From positions 53,517 to 117,516 of the forward strand of contig JAKSZP010009472.1 of NCBI GenBank assembly GCA_022478985.1: a DNA stretch of 64,000 nucleotides, in the 5' to 3' direction. Shown here in pieces: positions 12,205-23,741 of this stretch; positions within the stretch are counted from its first letter, which is position 1, and the number at the start of each line of letters is the position of its first letter. The notes below the pieces were generated by a model that saw only the letters and a program-made list of their open reading frames with translations, had not been told where the DNA came from and searched no databases. This DNA is from Massospora cicadina (taxonomy: Eukaryota > Entomophthoromycota > Entomophthoromycetes > Entomophthorales > Entomophthoraceae). The position numbers and the translations under genes are program-made.

Positions 12205-12819
12205 TGTAGGACTTTATTGTCCTCTCTGAAGGTAAGGGCCTTCAAAGGCTATTTGATTATTAGTCAAACGCGGTTCCAGCGGAATTTCTTAGGATAAGGC
12301 TCTCTAAGACAATCTCTCAGCGTAAAATCTTTGTTAAGGCTACTCTGCTAGCTTCAAACAGGCAAGGTCTTCTGTATAAAACAAGCAGGAAAACTTTTAG
12401 TAAATAACTAGGCAAATCTGAAGGTATCTTTATTAATCAAACTTCAGAAATATTTATAGGCCACCGAAGTACTTGGGATCGCTTAGGGGGGCTTGGAGTG
12501 ATAGTTGGGATCAAGTCAGGTAAGGAGACCTCTTTGATGTGGCAGGAGGCGTAGACTTATTTAGATATCGACTTTATTTTTACAGGGCGGCATATTATGT
12601 GGACCTCCAAGTGGCAATATCTTCACCAGCTGACTTGGTGCCTTTTCTAGTTTAATTGGCAGATCCTTCAAGGGTTTTAAATCATTTCGCCCTTTTAGGA
12701 GAACATTATTCAAGTTGGTTTCAATACTCATTGAATTGATGAGGTCTCTTCACCCAAGTTGCAAGTCAGATTGTGTTCAAATCTGGCTATTGTTCATCCA
12801 ATTCTTACAATTCCCAGCA
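12205..12819 (-). repeat. G2 5' LTR
   Basis: 615-bp LTR; partner of 5270-5877. The minus strand contains TATAAATA (revcomp of about 12448-12458). Right flank ATCAC (12820-12824) completes the target duplication. Confidence 0.9.
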
Positions 12820-12824
12820 ATCAC

Positions 12825-13327
12825 CCTTCCACTAAAGAGGCTTTATAATAAGCTAATGGTACGCTTATTTCCATTCTCCATAAAATGGCCCAAACAAGTC
12901 CGTCCTGGTGGAACAAATATATTCCTGAAGCTCTGATGGCTTATTGAGTAAGCTACTAATAGACTATAGGGATGTCCTCATTTAAAGCTCTATAATGTTA
13001 GGGCCCTATGTTACCTTCTTGCGTCCATCCCATATTGGTGATTTTCTACTTCTAAAACAGCTGATCTAGCTATGAGAAAACTTGCAGAGGAGATTTTAAG
13101 ATTTAAGGTTCTGGTGGTGTAATTTAAAAAAACCAAAGAGAAACTTAACAAGCTAATGCTAGAAACACCCTCATACCTGAATATCAATTTGTAGACTTAT
13201 TATTCTTCTACCATCACCATCCTTGAGGAAGAGCCTATAATATAAATGCATAAGGTCTGGACTATATTGAGTGATAAATTGCCATAGCCCTAAATACTCC
13301 ATTGCATCTATAAAGATGGGTACTGTT
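12825..13327 (+). pseudogene. G1 pol tail, displaced by the G2 insertion
   Basis: Joining 5269 to 12825 restores plus-strand continuity of the G1 element across the G2 insertion. The stretch holds a 73-codon frame at 12715-12936 that begins inside the LTR, and short coding-like pieces without a recognisable motif. It probably represents the integrase C-terminal region. It is cut at 13327 by the next LTR element (CTGTT duplication). Confidence 0.4.
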
Positions 13328-14135
13328 TGTTGAATGGTTGACTGGATCTAAATCTTCAGTTATTATAAACCAAGATATCCTAACTATATCCAAACTTGAA
13401 TTTGTGGCCTAGCAATTTCACTTAATTATATTTGACTATGATGACATGGGCTTGAGGGCTTTGTTGGTTAGGTTGAACTTAAATTTAAGTTTTGATTTAA
13501 TGACTTAAGCACGTGAGCTTTTTTAGTCTATGTCAAATTTAGTTTTGAATGTCAGTCAAGTTTTTGATCAAATTAATTACTAATTAGTGATACAAATCGC
13601 CTTGGTATGTGCTGCTGATTACATGTGAAAGTGAATTGGTTCAGCTATTTTGAAGACATGATGAAATGCTATCTCAAGGATGATGATGGTGTTTACACTG
13701 ACCCTGAGGCTGAGCATGACGCCCTGAGTCGAAGTATTGTAGACGCTCTTACAAAATTTTTATGTGGCCAAATGCCACTGAGAGTAAGACGTCATGGGTA
13801 AGATGTGGTTAACATCAAGCCCTATAAATAACCCTTAAGTTGACACTATTAAAATAGATTCAACTACTGGATTAAGTTTATAGTTTAACTTGTAAACTTT
13901 TTTGTGTTTAGTATTTTACTTTGTACTAGTTGGTATTTACTTGGGATCAGTAAGATCAGGGCGGCATGCCATTGTCCAAGTAAACTACAGGGTATATGAT
14001 TTAAGTACTACCAAAAAAGTTATATTTTAAACTCTAAATCACCATCCTGTCTATTGTCCTCACACAATAGATGCACGAACTGCATTTCACACCTGACAAA
14101 GAACCAGCCATCAGAACAAAGCCCAAAATTCAACA
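13328..14135 (+). repeat. G4 5' LTR
   Basis: 808-bp LTR with a TATAAATA box at 13823-13830; starts TGTTGAATGG, ends TTCAACA. Confidence 0.92.
13823..13830 (+). promoter_or_regulatory. TATA box of G4 LTR
   Basis: TATAAATA inside CCCTATAAATAACCC, conserved at 16800-16807 in the 3' LTR and oriented with gag; the likely Pol II core promoter marking the U3/R side. Confidence 0.6.
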
Positions 14136-15407
14136 ATGGCACTCATGGCTGGGACCACAGATGGTGACCAGTATCAATGGTTGAGCGCCCAAATTTCGCA
14201 GATGAAGGATGAATACACTGAAAAAATCAATTACTGGCAAACCCAATTTTAGGACCAATGGGTGAAAACTGAAGACTCTATTGATCATCTTAATCTACAA
14301 ATCAATAATACCAATGATGATGTTAATGCTATTAATGAGTCAAACAATAATCTCCATGGAAAATTGAACCAGTGCAAGAAGGCAATGAAAGTAAAGGACC
14401 AAGTGATTTCCACCTTGCAACTACAAGCTACTAGCCTGAATAATGAAATAACGAAATTAAAATTAAAAACTCGAAATCATGTCAATTGGAAAAATGAAAT
14501 CAATGAGAAAATTTGAACTCTGGCTGACAGGCATTGTCAGTGTGCTACAACCCACTTGACTGAAAATTTTTCCAAATATTATGAGGATGAAGCTTCAGAA
14601 ATAGCTACCAAAACGGACGCTGGGCCACATCAACAACTGCCTAGCAATATGATTGCTTTGGTCAACACTAACACCTCAAACCAGGATACAATGCCCCAAC
14701 GCCCTAGTAAGCCTGGTTCTGGTCAACAAAATAGTAATCATGATAACCAGGAATGGGGAAGCAATAATTTTCAAACCAGCAAACCTGCTAGCCTTTGACA
14801 AGAATGGAAGTATTACCACCTTCATCAAACGCTTTGAAATGGCCATGCATGGGGCCAGCGACCATAACAAAGCAGCTACCATGTTTAACTGCTTGTGTGT
14901 GGAGCATTGAGTTGATTATGCCTCACATTAATGAAAATCCAACATATGCTGAAGTCAAGGAGGCCGTGCTTCATGAATTTGGAGGTCCAGAACGGATGTT
15001 GAGCAGAAAATCCAAGTTTATGAACATCAGCTTTAAGAAAGATGAAGCAATTGATGAATTTGTGGATCAAATTCTATTGTAAAGCTCAAGTTCTCTTAGG
15101 CGCGCAGGCTATGGGCGATTTTGACACCAAGATTGCACTAGAGCATGCAGTAGAACCTTACCCTAATCCAACAAACACTCTATTGCTTGCTTTTGTGCAA
15201 AACCTTGTGACATCTGAATTGGTTGACTATTTACGCAGATGCTCAAAAAATTACAGCCCTCCTAATATTTGTTACAGATTGGGATCCGCTGCCTTTCCTG
15301 GAAAGTTCTTTGAAACCAATATGAAGATTAATACCTCACAGCCAGTGAGTGAAATTACTTGCTTTAATTGCAATTGTAAAGGTCACTATGCTTCCCAATG
15401 CCATTAA
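14136..15407 (+). pseudogene. G4 gag pseudogene with CCHC zinc knuckle
   Basis: The frame opens with ATG at 14136, directly at the LTR border, and runs through a coiled-coil-like, Asn/Lys/Gln-rich N-terminal part. It is broken by stops at about 14253 and 14514 and by frameshifts near 14760-14930 and 15080. The middle part (NPTYAEVKEAVLHEFGG, then FKKDEAIDEFVDQ) resembles the gypsy gag core, which makes the capsid. The end has a nucleocapsid knuckle CFNCNCKGHYASQC (CX2CX4HX4C) with all four zinc ligands, followed by a stop at 15405-15407. Capsid and RNA binding are the family role; this copy is broken. Confidence 0.8.
14137..14154 (+). promoter_or_regulatory. Candidate primer-binding site of G4
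   Basis: TGGCACTCATGGCTGGGA starts two bases after the LTR end, and begins with TGG, the complement of a tRNA CCA end. It overlaps the start of the gag frame. The tRNA was not identified. Confidence 0.4.
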
Positions 15408-15739
15408 CAAAATGTCAATATAGTTCTTCACAATACCATGCAGGAGGAGGGAAAAGAACAAGCACAATAAATGAGGGACGCTCTATTGTGCCTACAACAC
15501 CAGTCCCACCTGATTGACAAGCAAACGATGGCCACGGGGTCTTGCTTAACAATGAAATTGATTCTATTTTAGTATTGAATGAAAATTCCTCAAATGTACA
15601 TGCGGTAACTCACTCCCAGAGTAAGGTTGTCACACCTGAAGCCTCTGAAGATGTCACTAAACCCTATGTGCAACGAATACTTATAAATATTCAGCTGTTG
15701 GGCATAGGGGAATGACTAAGTAAAAGGAAAGAGATTTAG

Positions 15740-15915
15740 TAGTATATTGTGACACTCATAGCGCAGGCCGCGCGCACAAGCTAGCCTCACTTTGGAAGGG
15801 TCCATTTATTATATTGGAGAAATTGTCTAAAGATGTATATATCATTAAGGATCAAGGCGGCTGGGTTGTGAATTGGGTACATGCTAAGTTCCTTCATCCA
15901 TATCATAAAGAATAA
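15740..15915 (+). pseudogene. G4 integrase C-terminal tail
   Basis: The frame reads LWKGPFIILEKLSKDVYII, then WVNWVHAKFLHPYHKE-like text and a TAA at 15913-15915. This is the conserved end of gypsy Pol (K.GPF.I.......V.HV..L.PYH), part of the integrase C-terminal domain. No catalytic core precedes it, so the domain is a deletion remnant that may survive because the 3' internal end is needed in cis. Confidence 0.75.
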
Positions 15916-15936
15916 TAATATTAATAAAAATAAAAA

Positions 15937-15967
<31 letters not shown>

Positions 15968-16018
15968 TAATAAAAAATAAAAAGTAAAAAGTAAAAAGTA
16001 AAAAAGAAAAAAATAATA
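15912..16018. repeat. ATA-rich triplet and AAAAGT microsatellite
   Basis: Runs of ATA/AAT triplets followed by repeats of AAAAAGT inside G4. Confidence 0.85.
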
Positions 16019-16302
16019 ATTGCAAGCCATAGAGTTTATTTCATTGATTTGATGCCTTGCTGGCATTAGAACTAGGTATCCCCTCTTTGGTAGGGGGAGG
16101 AGAGCATGACTGAACTAGAGAAGCCTGCAAAAGAATTGGAGATGCGCCAAACCCAAGAAAGCTTGGCACCAGGCATGCTGGCCCTGTCAGCTTAGGAAAG
16201 GCTATTGAGATAACATTTGAACTTTGAGGAACGTGAAGAGTTAGACAGTGTGATCAAGGAAAAAGAGTATCCGCCGCTTATATCCAGTCTAGGAGGGGGG
16301 AG

Positions 16303-17112
16303 TGTTGAATGGTTGACTGGATCTAAATCATCAGTTATTATAAACCAAAGATATCCTAATTATATCCAAACTTGTTCTTGTGGCCTAGCGATTTCACCTA
16401 AATTATATTTGACTATGATGACACAGGCTTGAGGGCTTTGTTGGTTAGGTTGAACTTAAATTTAAGTTTTGATTTAATGACTTAAGCACGTGAGCTTTGT
16501 TAGTCTATGTCAAATTTAGTTTTTAATGTCAGTCAAGTTTTTGACCAAATTACTTACTAATTAGTGATACAAATCGCCTTGGTATGTGCTGCTGATTACA
16601 TGTGAAAGTGAATTGGTTCAGCCATTTTGAAGACATAACGAAACGCCATCTCAAGGATGATGATGGTGTTTACACTGACCCTGAAGCTGAGAATGACGCC
16701 CTGAGTCAAAGTATTGTAGACGTTCTTACAAAATTTTGATGTGGCCAAATGCCACTGAAAGTAAGACGTCATGGGTAAGATGTGGTTAACATCAAGCCCT
16801 ATAAATAACCCTTAAGTTGACACTATTAAAATAGATTCAACTACTGGATTAAGTTTATAGTTTAACTTGTAAACTTTTTTGTGTTTAGTATTTTACTTTG
16901 TACTAGTTGGTATTTACTTGGGATCAGTAAGATCAGGGCGGCGTGCCATTGTCCAAGTAAACTACAGGGTATATGATTTAAGTATTACCAAAAAAGTTAT
17001 ATTTTAAACTCTAAATCACCATCCTGTCTATTGTCCTCACACAATAGATGCACGAAACTGCATTTCACACCTGACAAAGAACTAGCCATCAGAACAAAGC
17101 CCAAAATCAACA
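16303..17112 (+). repeat. G4 3' LTR
   Basis: 810-bp partner of 13328-14135, preceded by a polypurine tract at 16291-16302 and followed by CTGTT. Confidence 0.92.
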
Positions 17113-17117
17113 CTGTT

Positions 17118-17546
17118 GTTAATCAAGTCCATGGAAGGTTTAGTCATAGTTATGTACCCCCTAGGTAAGGTCCTTATATGTAATTGTTGAGAAAAAACCA
17201 AACTTAATCAATTTACATATGCTCCAAACATCTGAAAAGTTGTATATGAATCAGTGTAAATCAAAACTTGAGGAATCTATTGATTGGACCCTACCTCCAA
17301 TGGTACAAAGGATAAAATAAAACTGAAGCCCCTCATTAGCATGAATAGTCCAATCCAATCACATACTAAGTCAATGCTTCTTAAGGAGTAAGGAAGAGTT
17401 TGCCAATCAAAGGGGCCAATATCCTAATCAAAAACATGTACATTAGAGACTATAAATATCCTCTTTTTTAAGTAAATAAAGCACAATCTACTCTATCATG
17501 TCTGGTTTAAATTATTGCGCAAAATGCTTTTATCTAGTAATGAAAA
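17118..17546 (+). other. Flank after G4, probably G1 tail
   Basis: No gene seen. The junction across G4 continues the G1 strand. A TATAAATA-like motif occurs near 17450. It could be part of the G1 3' LTR, but no partner LTR is in the window. Confidence 0.25.
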
Positions 17547-20050
17547 TGTAAGACTTGCCTCAAAGGGAAACAAGCCAAGTGATGCCTACTACCCCTTTTC
17601 AGGTAGAGAAGACCAATTTTCTAATAATATCCTATATTTGTGCCCACTCCAATCCCCCCGCTGCTATCAAGTATTATTTTGAAAAGATTTAGCTCCTGTT
17701 TAGAGAAATTCATCAACTATACCAAGACTTCAAAAGTACTTCAGGTAAGCCTCCCAATACCGCCACCCATTTCCTGTAATTTCATACTTTTTAAGGTTTT
17801 TGACGTCCTTTGTTTTACAACATCCTAGAAAACAATACTTTAATTTTGCCAAGGAGTACTTAAATTCTTACCCAATTTTATACTCCCTTTTATTATTTCC
17901 ATAAGATTACTTTTTGATTCTTTTATAATTTGGTGTCAATCAAGCACCAGAACTCTGAAGGTGGAGTGCGCCTCAGTCCTCAGTTCTCATACCAAACCTC
18001 CAATTAACTCTCTCCTCCTGCGAGAGCTGGGATCCTACATCCAGAGAAGATGCTGACACAAGAGCTTCAAACCCAAAAAAACAGTGCTGACAACTTTAAT
18101 AGCCCCTTCCCTATATAAAGGCCAATGCCCTTACTTGTGAGGTACTGACATGCTTTGTTTTCTATAACTGTGACATTTTTAGTGAAAACATTTCACCTCC
18201 CATCATCTATATTTTGCCATCTTAATCATTTTAAGCATCATGGCGCCCATCAAGGACATTTTGGTGCAGCTGCAAATATGGCGCTCCCCTTGTTAAAAGA
18301 GGGCTTTGGGGCCTCACTCAAAACAGTTGCTTGGTTACTTTGATGGCTGATCAGAACCCGCCAGTATGCAATTAAAGCCACCTTGAGCTCCTCAGGTTTG
18401 TAGATGTTAGGCTAGTCAAATTTGAAAAGTCTAAAGCAGTGCAGTGTGGACCACCCAACATCCCGCTTTCTTTCTTCACAAACCCTTTTTCAAGCCTGTT
18501 GACTTCTTTGTTAGGCTGGTAGTCTCTTTGTGCGGTTCATATGGCCACCTGATGCTAATCTTTGCTTGTCATGAGCTTGTTGTCACTCACTGCTGATTAT
18601 GCTTATGGAATTAGTGGCACTGCTTTGCTCCTCCCGCAAAATGTATCAATGGAAGCTTTGGGGCCTTTGGCTGACAATGGAGCTTCTGAACCCTAACCAG
18701 AGTTTATCTCCTCCTCACACCTTCCTTGAAATGCTTAATAACTTATCCTAAGTCAGAGGGGTATAAAAATCTGTTGCGTCAACTCTGTGTATGATCATTC
18801 TTGCCCATCCACTTTGTTGACAATAATGAGCTCATTGCAAGAATTGATTTTGGATTACATTCTAGTTCAGCACTTTCCTGCATTTAAGTCGCTACCATGC
18901 CCTTCCATTCCCCCTTATCAAAAATGTACACAGCCTACTCAAATTCCCTCAGTTCAAATCTATTTCCCAGTTTAAAAACCTATTCTTGCCAGAAGGTCGT
19001 TGACTTTTCTTATTTACTACCCAATGTTGCAGCATCATGCTCCCACTTTACCCCACCAATAAAGAACTTACTCTGCAGGGATGGAGCCCCAAAAGTCCAA
19101 CCTTATTGGAAGGTTGGCAAAAAGAAAAGGGTAAATTAAGGCTTTTCACAAAAAGCAACAAGCCAGGTGGTGCCTTTTACCCTCTTTCAGGTAGAAAGGT
19201 CAATTTTATTTTAAAAATAACCTATATTTGTGCTCACAATAATCCCTCCAATGCCTAGTAATTATATGTTTAAAGATTAAGCTCCTGTTTAGAGAGAAAC
19301 CCCTCAACTATACCAGACATCAAAAGTACTTCATCTAAGCCCCCAATACCGCCACCCAAGTTCCCAGATTCTAAATATTTCAAAACTTAACACTTTTGCT
19401 TTACAATGTCCCAGAAATGATAATTTGATTTAATGAATAATTAAGATTCTGGCTCCAATTTACTCTTCCTTGCATTATTTCCCAATAATACTTTCTGATG
19501 CTTTTAAATACTTACTGTTAATTGAGTGAAGGTCTTCTAAAGATGGAGCGCCCCTCAATCTAGAATGATTTACAAAAAAAATAAAGAAGTAAAGTTAGGG
19601 ATCATCCAACCATGGTGTGACCCATCATCTTCCACAACCTCAATTCTCGCGCCAACTTAAAAATTGACCCTCTGCTCCAAAGTGCAAACCCAGTAACCTA
19701 CAGCTGGAGAAGATTCTGACACAAGAGCTTCAGACCCAAAGAACAGTGCTGACAACTTTAATACCCTTTCACTATATAAATCCAGTGCCCTTAATTGTGA
19801 GGGTACAGGCCTCTTTTATTATAATCTATTTTTTAATAAAAATATTTCCCCTCCCATCATTTTATTTTTACCACTTACAGGTATTTTGAGCATCATGGTG
19901 CCTATCAAGGCCATTTCAGTGCAGCCACAAAGATGGCGTTTCCCTCATCAACTAGAGGGCTTTTGGGGCCACCCTCACAGCAATTAATTGATTACTCTGG
20001 AGGCTGATCAAAATCTAACAGTTTGTAACCAATGCCAACTTGGGATCCCA
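17547..20050 (+). mobile_element. Small non-autonomous LTR element T3
   Basis: Two diverged direct repeats (about 17547-18394 and 19129-20050) flank a 0.73-kb internal region without a recognisable coding frame. Both repeats share blocks such as the AGCTCCTGTTTAGAGA region, CCCCCAATACCGCCACCC and a TATATAAA box (18112-18119; 19773-19780) after CAGTGCTGACAACTTTAATA. A purine-rich tract (CAAAAAGAAAAGGG, about 19118-19130) directly precedes the second repeat, giving plus orientation. Termini are worn: the right repeat begins GGTAAA against TGTAAG in the left, and no target duplication could be found. Older than T1 and T2. Confidence 0.7.
18112..18119 (+). promoter_or_regulatory. TATA box of T3 left LTR
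   Basis: TATATAAA in CCCTATATAAAGG, conserved in the right repeat (about 19773). Confidence 0.5.
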
Positions 20051-23000
20051 GGTCCTTAATAATATGCCAATAGAATCCCTATGACGCTTTTAATACTTGT
20101 CATAACTCTAAAGAAAATTGGGCAACAAACTCCAAAAACCAACTGGCTCTAACAGGAGCACCTTAAATTAGAAAATAAATCTGATACCTAAATTATCCCC
20201 AGGTGATAAGATTTATACCAAAAATCTCTGAGTAAGTCCTGATTTGGACTTTATTATTGGTATGGCGGCATCAATAACAGTTAGCTTAGGTGATTTTACA
20301 CTAATTAATGGAAAATCTTTATGTTGACAGATACCTAAGAAAAAGATGATAAATCTTGAATTAATCACTATAAGAGTTTTATTACAAGGTTATTAGTGCA
20401 CACTGTAGCATCTGGTACTGGCAATGGCAAAAGAACTGTGAATGGTATTTGTAGTCATGCTGGGTTAAGAAGTAACAAGTATATATCTAAAAAGATCCCC
20501 TTCTCATCCTAATCACTTCTTTTTGTGCTTATTTATATTCCATGTTCCTATTGGTACCAGATACTTAGTAACAAACTTCTCTTATGGATATTAGGAGCTA
20601 GCATAATAGTTTTGTAAATCAGGGAAAGTTAAACCAAATATTGACAATTTAACATTACACAAGGAGTATTGACTGTATATTAAACTCTTATAAGGCACAC
20701 TTTTGAGCGGCGTTGAGGGCTTAAAAATTAATAAATATATAATAATCGATTTTTTATATTTGGTTGTGGGGGCAATGTAAAGCTATTATATTAGAATCAG
20801 GGTTTAGCATTGGCGGGGTGTTGAGGCGGTAAGTGTAACATTTAAAAATCTATAATTAACAAAGATTCCTGATAAACGTTATTTGCTATGGAAAAACGAG
20901 ACATGGCAGTTTAACACCTGCTAAGGCAACGTTGATCATAGTCTCAATCTAAATATTAGTCAAACATAATAATTGATTAAAGCTAGGGTTTTATTTAAAT
21001 GGTTGGTCAGACCCAATTGCAACATGGACAAAAAAGGTAAGCTACATAACTTATAGACTCAAGTTCAGCAGCGTCAAAGTAAAAACTGATACTTGGAACA
21101 GGGATCAAACTTTTCCAGATTGATTAAGTTAATTAAATTTAATTTTAACCCTAATCCAAATGGGGTTTCAAACCGCCCATTTGGATTTGTCAATAATAAC
21201 AATTGTACTATTTTTAGACATTATCATTTGTCTAATCCCATCTCCCCACCTGAAAATCCTAAAACTCAGCACCCTGATAACGGTAAGATGTTAGTTTAAT
21301 TTTTTGTAACTTTCCCTATTAATAGATTATTTAAAAAATCTAGCTTCCAAATATTAGAATTACTTAAAAATCACGGTTTCTGTTATGCAAAAGTTTGAGG
21401 TTATGCAAGAGCCTCACTGGTTGTCTTCATTTAAAGGAGAACCCTAAGCTGGCACTTCCACCTAGATTTTCAGAAATGTAATATTTCCACCATTACAAGG
21501 ACCTTCTCACACACTCACTTATTCAAAAAGTAAAAGACCCCTTTTCATTTTCTAATTTTTCATTATTTCTGTTAGGGCACCGCTAGGTAGTCTATACCTG
21601 GTATCATGGCTGCTCAGGTACCCAGGTGCACAAGCCAGTTATCTCATGGCGCGCTTTATCCTAGCACCATTTTTGGATAAATTCATGGCTCATATTGATG
21701 AAGGCCTTATTAAGTTTTAGTCATTTTAACTTTGATCGCTATCAAAAGTGATTACTTGGAATCTAGGTACTGAGTCTCCATAGGCAAGAACACTAGGTTT
21801 TGACATAGATTAATTAAAGGTCTTAAAAGAATGATAGAGACCATTGTACTAGTATTTTTACCAAAGATCAATAATCTTATATAATCCAAATCTAATTAGC
21901 ATCTTCACTTAGCAGTCTATAATCATATTAAAAATGTTAATTTAACGTAGTATTGAACTTTAAAATAGGCAGCTCTGATATTAATCTAACATAAAGAAAT
22001 GCTAGATTGCAGATAGTCAGCTAAGATGGTGAGACTTGGTTCACAATTTTTTGTCACCTGGAACCTCATGTATGTAAGCGTTGGGCTTAGAATTATATGG
22101 ATGGGCTCAGCTTGAATTTTAAAAACTCTAAGCTTCCCATAACCTAATAACTAAGCTACAATATCAAGCCTTCTATCCATCCTCCCATTTATTTTGATCT
22201 GTGTTAAATTTTCACCAAATATGAGAGCCCAGTTCTTTATCCTTGAGGTGAGAGATGAAGAATCCCACCATCTATTATATAAAGCAATTGAATCAACAGA
22301 TGGTACATGTACAAACAGTCTAGTTTTGGTAATAAAAATATTGTTCCCTGGGCTACTATGCCAACCTGTCCAATAAACCTCCAATCAGAATAGTTTTGGC
22401 TTTGGCCAAACTGTTTACTACTTTGACTTAAAACCTTATTAGAGAAATAGTATTATGCCTACTGATTATTAAAACCTCAACCAGCATCTTAAGCCTTATC
22501 CACCTATTAAGCCTAAACTTTTAATTAGTCTCTGTATCTTATTGGTCTACTTCAGATGGTATCTTCACCATACCCATTTATTACTCTCCTTGCACCTCCA
22601 CTTAACTGTTGATAAAGGGCAAGCTATCCAGATGATGTGAATTGTCCAACTATAGGGGATAACCCCTCTACCTATGGAAGAATACCCTTTAAACCCCCCA
22701 AATTTAATAATAATAATATTGGTACTGATGATCTAGCCAGACAGAACGGGGATCAAGTTTAAAATATGGTCAGTGATCAAGATGTTTTACATAGATATGG
22801 AGCCCTTTTATAGGCTTTGAAGGGTTAAAATTCTTGTCAATAAAGGCCATTATATACCCCTGACTGAAAAACCAATTTATTAGCTGGTCAGAATGATGTC
22901 AGAGAACCTGAAAGAATAAGTACTGTCCAGACAACAAGGCACATGATGGTGCAGATAACGCAAAAAGGATACCTCTTTTATAAACTTGGGTTCAACTGCC

Positions 23001-23741
23001 AATTATGGGAGAATTAAAAAAACCATCTAAATATAGTTTATATGTTTTTATGAAGCTGAAAACATGAATATTACTAAAATGAAAAGCAAATTAATCTTTG
23101 CAAGCTCCAGCTATTAAGTCTACCAATGTATTTAAGCACCCTCAACATCCACAGGGTTACTAGAATACCAGGAGCAAACAGAGCTGCAGTCACTCAGTCA
23201 TAAGCAGACTCAAGATTTTATTAAGAAGCTCAGAGGATCACAGGGGATCAAATAAATGGACTCCGCTGGGCCTGAATCAGGTGGTAGATGCAGAATTGCA
23301 CAATGGTAAAAACTTTTTTGTTATAAAATGAAGTTGCATACTTTAACATTATTTCCAAACACTATAAAACAATATGATCATAGCAATAAGTAACATCATT
23401 CACAGAATCTGCCTTTATCATCAAACTTTTTTGATGCTGGTGATGCCAGATATAACTATATTGAGATAAGGTGTGTATATAGCCTTTCTGTTGTTTTCAG
23501 TGGTTAATAGAGTTTCAGTGCGCTCTGAAGTAGCCCCCAATATACAATACAAAGGCTTCAACAAAGTTGGACACTTGCAACTGTGAGAAAAAATCCTATG
23601 TAAGCAAGAAGCAGACCCTACAGTTCACTTGTTATTGCACCCTGTGAACTAAAAATAATCAATTGGTATTGGATCAACCCTAAACATCAGCACCCCCTGA
23701 GTGAGTAACCATTTTGGCAATACCAGGCATATTCAGAAATT
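20051..23741. other. Unassigned AT-rich interval
   Basis: 3.7 kb between two LTR elements. Only short frames occur (for example 21093-21299 plus, 22384-22151 minus), and none shows a domain I recognise. I found no terminal repeats delimiting it. It is probably older transposon sequence, or host intergenic DNA. Confidence 0.4.

Larger units (their letters stand above)
5270..12819 (-). mobile_element. Ty3/gypsy retrotransposon G2, complete but dead
   Basis: A full-length LTR retrotransposon of 7550 bp on the minus strand, delimited by a perfect 5-bp target duplication ATCAC (5265-5269 and 12820-12824). Its LTRs (5270-5877 and 12205-12819) run TGTA...CAACA / TGTA...CAGCA on the plus strand. On the minus strand the order is gag, protease (DTGS intact), RT (YLDD intact), RNase H, integrase, which is the Ty3/gypsy order with integrase after RNase H. 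Every domain has stops or frameshifts. A palindromic mariner-derived element sits in the gag-protease interval. G2 itself interrupts the integrase of G1. Confidence 0.92.
13328..17112 (+). mobile_element. Internally deleted gypsy element G4 (gag plus integrase tail)
   Basis: 3785-bp LTR element on the plus strand with a 5-bp target duplication CTGTT (13323-13327 and 17113-17117). LTRs of 808 and 810 bp (13328-14135, 16303-17112) begin TGTTGAATGG and end CAACA; I noticed only scattered differences, so it looks younger than its neighbours. Internal parts: a candidate primer site, a frameshifted gag with a zinc knuckle, about 0.3 kb of mixed sequence, the last ~50 codons of a gypsy integrase, a triplet repeat, and a polypurine tract AGGAGGGGGGAG (16291-16302) directly before the 3' LTR. 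Protease, RT, RNase H and most of integrase are absent. Confidence 0.92.

Noticed and set aside
17542..20055. GAAAA / ACCAA or GGTCC as a target duplication of T3
   Set aside because: The sequences do not match, so no duplication is claimed.
21093..21299. 68-codon frame with a WNRD...FRHYH-like pattern suggesting a DIRS/Crypton zinc segment
   Set aside because: The motif spacing and Cys residues do not fit, and no recombinase motif lies nearby.
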